From Dendrolimus kikuchii (taxonomy: Eukaryota > Arthropoda > Insecta > Lepidoptera > Lasiocampidae), in contig CM034402.1 of NCBI GenBank assembly GCA_019925095.2, forward strand, positions 13,775,501 to 13,839,500: a stretch of DNA of 64,000 nt, written 5' to 3'. Of the stretch, positions 46,857 through 64,000 are shown in pieces (positions within the stretch are counted from its first letter, which is position 1; every line of letters begins with the position of its first letter). The notes under the pieces were generated by a model. It searched no databases. It was not told the origin of the DNA and worked only from the letters and a program-made list of their open reading frames with translations. Position numbers and translations under genes: made by a program.

Positions 46857-47555
46857 GATTTTGCACCTTAAAGGTGATAAATAAAAATATTCGACTTAAA
46901 CACTGCTTAGTGCACGTTATTATAGTGACAACCAGGCACCCATTAAAACAGTTACTTTATAAAATAAACATAACTAACACCGTTAGCTCAAGGAACCAAA
47001 TTATACTTATATCTCAGAGATAAAAACATCACTTTTTCTCTATACTATGCCAGGAGCATAGTATTCATAAACTACCTAAACGTAATAAATTTACGATGTA
47101 GACAGTTATAGTACTGTTCATAAATATACATAGTTTGGACTTGTAGAGAGAATGGATGAAAGGAGACTGGCAAAATAAGTGTATTAAAACAGTGTGAGTG
47201 GTAGAGTCGGTGCCGGTAGACCGCGAAGTACTTAACCACGATCAACTCGTAGATGCAGATGTAGCAAGTGGAAATCTCTGCCTACCCCTATAGGAAACAA
47301 GTGTGATAATATGTATGTTTTTTATAATACGCATTGCTGAGGGCTGAAACTTTTTGCCGTCATCTATTTTTCCTGAAAAATACAATGTAGGTGTCTTCAT
47401 ATCTCGCGTGGACAGGTACCTTCTAGATTAGCGTGCTCCATCTTAAACTGTATTTTCATCTCACATCAAGTGTAATGTCGATGTATAGACATGTATAGAG
47501 ATATACTTACGCCTTGTGTAACTAAACACACCATTATGCAATCCTCAAAATTTGT

Positions 47556-48044
47556 TTAAACCACTTTAACACGGTTGCTCATATTATACCGTGATATCTC
47601 GTATAGTGGCTCTGTTTCAGGGGTATAATAAAGACGTTTTCCAGGGTGATAGAGCGTCCGATATCTTATTACGGCGAGCTTGTAAACTGACGAAACGCTC
47701 CTCGAATCACTGCCTTTATGGCCTGCGCTGCCGATATTCACCTTCTTATACGTTCCTTATTGAATGAGCTTTGCTTCAAAATAGACCATAAATTTGGACA
47801 CATAAGACAGATACTCGTTTGTGCATATATCAAATGAGCGTAGGCAGATTTTTTGTTGACTGTGATGGATAAAAGGAGAAAGATGTGAAACGACTTGATT
47901 GAAAATGCCGTTAAAGGTAGGACATGCTTTTAAGAGACTGATAGGTACCGGTCCGATATCGAACGCAATTTGATCAAATATCAAAAATCTGTTAAGCACA
48001 GGGAAACTAAACTCAACAGCAATCATTAATGTTTCACAATAAAT
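47556..48044 (-). pseudogene. Unidentified coding-like segment with one in-frame stop
   Basis: From a plausible splice acceptor (TTTTAG, exon from 48044) the minus strand reads about 95 codons to a TAA at 47759-47757. It then continues in the same frame for another 60 codons to a TAA at 47556. Codon use looks real on both sides (FLIFDQIAFDIGPVPIS; YRTLYHPGKRLYYTPE). It is either a pseudogene or two exons with a very short intron. No family is recognised. Confidence 0.3.
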
Positions 48045-49029
48045 CTAAAATCCATTTAAAAACTTACATATCACTGAGGATATTATTTTGTCACTATATT
48101 CGAATGCAGATATTATGTAAAAAATATATATATTTATTCGCCTGCGACTGTGTCTACGTTTATAGAATAAAAAAATACTAGTCATATTGTTACGATGAGG
48201 ACGTACATTGAAAACATACGATATTTTGGGTATCCGCGTAATATGTATGTGTATGGAATATCATGATAACAGACAGCTCTTAGGGCCAGTTTGATCGGTG
48301 TAGATACCACACTCTCACAGAATTTCGGCTTAAAACGGATAGTCTTGAGCTAATCACGCTTCCGATGGCTCACTTCCCCTTCCTCTAATCCAAACACCTA
48401 TCCCATCCCCTCTACTGTATTTCTCCTGTTTGATCTTTCTATGCCATCCCTTTTATCCCATCCCCTTTAACCCACAGCGCTATCCCATCCCCTTTATTCT
48501 ATCCTAAAGTGTGGCAACCAGTCAGTCCCTGATCTAGGATTCAAGCCGGAGCCCAAGCCCCGAGCGGCCACTTCAGAGGGCGGCAAAATCAAACTTCGCA
48601 GACAAATACAAAAATCATAATTAACTCAACTTTGACCATTGAGACGGCCAGTACTTTAAGCTCATACATTAGTCTTCGCTGGGCGCATAAGCATAGGTTA
48701 AAAACCACGGACCCATGCGTGCGCGGCGACCGGTGCAATAAGCACAGAGTATATTAATATGGTAGGAGAACAGTGAGCAAGTGAAACCCTCACATATTTG
48801 GGGACTAGGGATGAAGCCTGTATTATGTCTGTACGTCCACCTGTCTGTGTGTTACAGACATTTATCTCTAACTTTATATTAAAAAATCACAGTAATAATA
48901 TTTCTTAATGGCTATTTTATGTTACATGTGGTGAGATACCGACTCGCTTCCAAAGTCATAGTAGTGTCCCCTCGACCCCGTTCGTATATAAAATTATATG
49001 ATTCACATAAAAATTTGTTGTTGAATAGG
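48045..49029. other. Intergenic, repeat-like
   Basis: 48360-48500 contains several imperfect TATCCCATCCCCTTTA units, which look like part of a dispersed repeat. Nothing else was identified. Confidence 0.35.
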
Positions 49030-49400
49030 TGAAATATTAGGTATTTTTTTTTATGCCCGAACGACTGACAAGGTACCGGATCGCCCGCACATAATGGCCC
49101 GAGAGAAGGGGGTCATCTCTGTTCCGTGCAACCCCTCTCACCTCGTGAGATTGTTGGGGATATGCACAGTGCTCCGACTCAAACTTAGAGGGGCCAATCT
49201 GTCAGACCTGGCCATTACCCGTCAGGGCTAGAAGTACATACGCGAGTGAACCATTGCTCTGATAAAGGACGCCAGGAGGCACGGAGTAAAATTTTGTGGG
49301 TATTTCCAACTCTGGTAATAATAATATTGCTTCGGGGACGCTAGTTGGCATTAGCGTTCTCGACATGTTGGGGTAGTCTCCAACATGGCGAATCCCACAC
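49030..49400 (-). repeat. Unclassified retroelement 3' end with A tail
   Basis: On the minus strand a GC-richer stretch (CTGACGGGTAATGGCCAGG, GAGATGACCCCCTTCTC, CGGGCAT) ends in about nine A's (T run near 49047-49055). The last codons of an open frame (49411-49202) lie in it, but I cannot place the protein. It is most likely the 3' end of a LINE. Confidence 0.5.
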
Positions 49401-50204
49401 AGTAAGAACATAAAATGTAATATAAATTATATTAAATACTTGTATGATGACATTCCAATACACGTTGCCATTTCAGTAAAGAACTGAGTTTTCTCTACCA
49501 AGAGTTGACAACACTGAAACCGTATCCAAAACGACGGGCACATTTATCAGGCGCGTCTCTTAACCGTGACATCTGAACTCATATAGTTGGTTCACCACTT
49601 AATATCGAATTTATAGCTGGCTAGCAACATAAAGTGTGGATGTGTACATATTATAAGCCGCAGCTGACGAACACGGCTGAAGGGCGTGGCTTAAAATGTA
49701 TCTGGATAATTCCTTTCCATTGAAGTGTGTACACTATAAAGATGCCCGCACATATCGGGATAAGTCCGTCAGTTGCGGCTGACGGACGTGTCTGAACAAT
49801 GTGCACACCATAAGCGTAACACACTCTCCAGATTGTTTTAGAACATCCGAACGCTCAAGGTCACATCCGCTATTTACGACTTATAATGAGCATACTTCAA
49901 TTGACTTTCCTTACACCTTTATACACGTTACAAACTTTTGTTGTTTTGCGTTGTAAGCATTGCCCTTTTCTGCTTACTTGCATAATATTTTCTGCTTAGC
50001 AGAATATCGATATGTTAAAACTTCTATATGGGTTCTATCTCGGACCGGAAGCATGCACTACTTAGATACGTTTTCTGATCTAAATGAACATATTGTCAAA
50101 CTATGGCGTTTTAAGGATCTATGAAAACATCGAAACGAAACTTGCTCATCAAGATAAACAATGTGACAAACCATTACTACATAAGTAATTATACTTCATT
50201 TAAT
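49401..50204. other. Intergenic with a small hairpin-rich patch
   Basis: 49650-49800 has imperfect repeats of GCAGCTGACG and the hairpin GTCCGTCAG...CTGACGGAC, possibly the remains of a MITE. Nothing else. Confidence 0.35.
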
Positions 50205-50400
50205 TATAGTTTATAATGCTGATATTAGACGGATCAGCCATATTGAATCAGTTTGATTGAAAAGCACAGAACTGAAAGACACGATACTATTCAATAACGT
50301 CGAATGTTTCGAGTTTATGGTTACATAGAACAGTGTCGTTGATTCATCCAAATTTAAAGACAGAAATGAACAATATAATATTGGCTTTTTGTAATAAATT
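50205..50400. mobile_element. Small MITE, family GSTGATAT, copy 2
   Basis: Begins GCTGATATTAGACGGATCA and shares the interior GAATGTTTCGAGTTTATG and GTTGATTCATCCAAATTTAA with the copy at 34135-34312. The right end is less clear. Confidence 0.5.
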
Positions 50401-51923
50401 TCTACAGGGGCCGAGTCCGTAAAATGACTTTGAAAAAGGGATAAATTCAAAGGGACCAATTTAAACTAGTAGATTCCGAAAGATAGCCTGGAGTATTTGT
50501 CCGTCGGTGTGTCTCTCCGAACAACACGTGAAAATCGCTGAATGGATCCAAATGTAATACGACACTAAGCCAGCTCACATCCCTGACGAACATTCAGGAT
50601 ACTCCTCATCCAGATAAATAGCACCGCTTTATTGGAATAGACCAACACAGCCCAAAAGGTAGCGCAAATGCTTACATTTGGTGCCCGTAATTTCAATTCG
50701 TCAACAAATGCGACATCGTCATAGTAATGCGAACGAAGATTCGTTGACATAGCCAGTTATATGTAAATAAAAATTACAAAAGTGCGTCAAAATCAGAAAT
50801 AAGAAATAGGTTAATATATCTGTAACAAAACAAGCGATATTGCATCCCTATAAGCACTCGGATAAGTCCACAAGATGCATACTATTGCCAATTTAAAGCT
50901 TTCAGTGCTAGAATTTTATCCCTATGAACACCCAAAGTCATTATTCAGCACATAGCACATTATTTAGCGATTTTTTAAATTCTATAACTCTTCACTGAAA
51001 TATCGACGTGTATTAGAATATTATTGTCAAAAGACAAGCATTTATAATAAAGTAATTTATTTATTCTTATTACTTTATTTTTAGCGCTTTTAAGAATTGA
51101 CATAGCAAGTTCTCTCTAAAGAGAGTTGGCGACACAAAAGCAGAGCCCGATGCACCCGACCATGGGCGTGCACACCGTTTGACGGAAATAAAGTAAAAAC
51201 CTTTTCGTTATATTTTGACTATATTTATACCAAAGAACTGCCGACATGACGGGTTTGTAAGGGTTCGTTTAGCTTCTTTTAATAAAATGATTGTTCTATT
51301 AATTATCGCAAGGTATTAAAACTCTTGTTTACAAAATTATAGTCATTATTATTAAAATAAACCTCATAGGTTATGTTGAAAAAATACACCCATGTCGTAA
51401 ATGAAGCAACCTGATTCTTGCACAGTGTTTGACGTAGTACCTTTTCTGGGATAATGTTACAGATATAGGCCGTTTCACGCAGATATGGCGTATTATGTAA
51501 TGCGTAATTTGTGATCTAATTGGTCACAACCAATATCTTTGACATTATCGCAGGTGTGGCCCCAGCTTAAAAATTGGAGTTGCTAGAGTTTAGACAAATT
51601 TACGAAAGTGGCGCCCCTATTATTTTCTAAATAATTTGCCACAATATACTTAGAGAATTTTTACAATTATATCCACGGTGTTTAATATATACAGCAAACT
51701 GCGACATATATAGCTCATTTTTGTCTGTCATTTGCGAACTACCCCATATGTTTATACCCTTCGTGATATTAACCTATTTATTACTTTATTAATTCCTATT
51801 TCAATAAAGAAAATATATATTTTATTTTAGGTATAGTTTAGATTCAAGTAGGCAGATTAGATGATGAAGCAAGTATTGGCATTCGCCAATTTTGTTACGG
51901 CCACCCTGGATGCGTCATTTAAG
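50401..51923. other. Intergenic upstream of the dynein gene
   Basis: 50460-50760 is repeat-like (CCGTCGGTGTGTCTCTCCGA, TGAATGGATCCAAATGTAAT), resembling a decayed Helitron-like body. The rest is AT-rich without a supported exon. Confidence 0.35.
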
Positions 51924-52677
51924 TAGGGATGCAACATCGTTCATATAAAACATCGATGTTAGGATATCGATGTTTTAAAAAGTGAAACATCGATGTTAAA
52001 AATATCGATATTTATGAACGATATATCGATGTTTATGAACGATGTTTTTTTATCACCATTTACATAAACTTTTGACGGTTCTTCCTGCGATGCAAATGTA
52101 ATATCGTTTTTTTTAACATCGATGTATCGCCCAAACCACTCTAGCAAACCTTTCTTGATTCTTGCTTTCACTAACATCATCCTTTACACCACTGTCACTC
52201 CATCTTTCAAAGAAATACCACACACACTTCTCAATGCTATCATTGCTACTAAATACTATGTTTACTCTATTTATATGTCTTTTTCCTAACCGAAAATTCA
52301 CTACTTTACTTACAATTCAACAGCGTGGGCACACACTAACACATCCCTATCACCATTTTAAATAAATGTACATCTAAGAAAAATTTAAATTTTTAAAAGA
52401 AATTAAAGAAATAGGTATAATAATCAATGTTTACATTATAAATTATTATTGGCAATAAGAAAAAAATATGAAAAAAATAATATAATGGATATCTGTATAG
52501 AGATAGAGCGCAAGATGGCACGTTATGTCTATGTAAGATAAAATATCGTTCACAAAACATCGTTCTTGAACAACGATGTATCGTCGATGTTTCGGTTTCA
52601 ACATCGATGTTAAAACATCGATTTTTATGAACGATATATCGATGTTTGGAAACATCGATGTTTTGTTTGCATCCCTA
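51924..52677. mobile_element. hAT-type MITE next to the dynein promoter
   Basis: The ends TAGGGATGCAACATCG and, inverted, TAGGGATGCAAACAAAAC form the TIRs. CATTTAAG is duplicated exactly on both sides (51916-51923, 52678-52685), the 8-bp target duplication of hAT elements. Both subterminal regions are packed with AACATCGATGTT-like palindromes; ten ATCGAT hexamers are visible, including one perfect TATCGATA at 52003-52010. The open frames inside show no transposase motif. It sits about 50 bp from the inferred dynein transcription start. Confidence 0.92.
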
Positions 52678-52727
52678 CATTTAAGTCATTTCACGTCAAA
52701 AATCGATTGTCTACACAGCTGTACTTT

Positions 52728-52732
52728 TCAGT
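52728..52732 (+). promoter_or_regulatory. Candidate initiator (TCAGT) of the dynein gene
   Basis: TCAGT matches the arthropod initiator consensus and lies 54 bp before the ATG, in the short unique stretch between the MITE and the coding start. TCACGTCA at 52691-52698 is a CRE/ATF-like element just upstream. An in-frame stop precedes the ATG, so translation cannot start further up in this exon. The start site is inferred, not shown. Confidence 0.4.
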
Positions 52733-52785
52733 GCCGATTTTTTGTAAAATAAAACTTTGATTCTTGGTAAGACCTCTTCATCACC

Positions 52786-63756
<10,971 letters not shown>

Positions 63757-64000
63757 GTAAATTTGTCGCTTTTTAGAGTAAAATTAACGCTAATTGTTTT
63801 TAAACTGAATTTCTATTTTGTTATAATTCAAAATTAATATATTTTGTGAACCTGGGACGACAATGTGGAAGAATTGGAACCATATTGCATTGATGGATAA
63901 CTCCATATCAATTCTTCATATTTTTATTTATGGTAAATCTGTTTAAGGTATAAAACATGTTAATTTTAGAATTATGTCTGACAACACTAAAAATCATTTT
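63757..64000 (+). other. Dhc64C: Partial dynein intron 16
   Basis: Follows the donor GTAAAT after exon 16. The exon leaves two bases (AG) of a codon; a TTTTAG near 63964-63969 is followed by AATTATG, which gives no dynein-like continuation. The intron therefore most likely runs past the window. Confidence 0.6.

Noticed and set aside
50565..50750. A gene on the minus strand near 50.6 kb
   Set aside because: The surrounding sequence looks like a decayed dispersed repeat and the frame has no start context or splice sites.
52113..52301. A transposase or BED-finger exon inside the hAT MITE
   Set aside because: The 62-codon minus-strand frame shows no Cys/His pattern or hAT dimerisation motif; the element is too short for a transposase.
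63964..64000. A seventeenth dynein exon after TTTTAG at the window end
   Set aside because: The continuation does not fit the expected dynein sequence, and no donor is in view.

Overview
This window looks like an insect nuclear genome segment, most probably lepidopteran. It is AT-rich and intron-rich. It carries one insect odorant receptor gene and the 5' part of the cytoplasmic dynein heavy chain gene, and most of the rest is transposon-derived: R1-clade LINEs, BEL/Pao, cecropia-like mariners, hAT and Helitron-like non-autonomous elements, a Penelope-like fragment and tRNA-derived SINEs. No bacterial-type operons, CRISPR arrays, rRNA or confident tRNA genes were seen.

Layout. 1-3199: gene-poor sequence with a Helitron-like element abutting a long-TIR MITE. 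3200 to about 9415: a full-length R1-clade retrotransposon on the minus strand, both ORFs open. 9.4-21.1 kb: intergenic DNA full of small repeats (SINEs, Helitron-like ends, a Penelope-like fragment, short perfect hairpins). 21119-33102: a nine-exon odorant receptor gene (+), predicted 429 aa, in frame across all exons; its introns hold two inverted mariners and a 5'-truncated R1 copy. 33.1-36.8 kb: intergenic. 36807-42094: an old hAT-type element split by a young BEL/Pao-type LTR element that keeps only gag-protease. 42.1-51.9 kb: Helitron-like elements, a third mariner, retroelement 3' ends and minus-strand coding-like fragments I could not identify. 51924-52677: a 754-bp hAT-type MITE directly in front of the dynein gene. 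52786 to beyond the window: sixteen exons (about 754 codons) of cytoplasmic dynein heavy chain 1, all in its N-terminal tail; the motor lies off the right edge.

The two host genes share no obvious pathway: one is a chemosensory membrane receptor and the other a housekeeping motor. The window's main interest is how mobile DNA surrounds them: an inverted mariner pair bracketing three receptor exons, a MITE with ten ATCGAT motifs about 50 bp upstream of the inferred dynein start site, and a BEL-in-hAT nest with near-identical LTRs.
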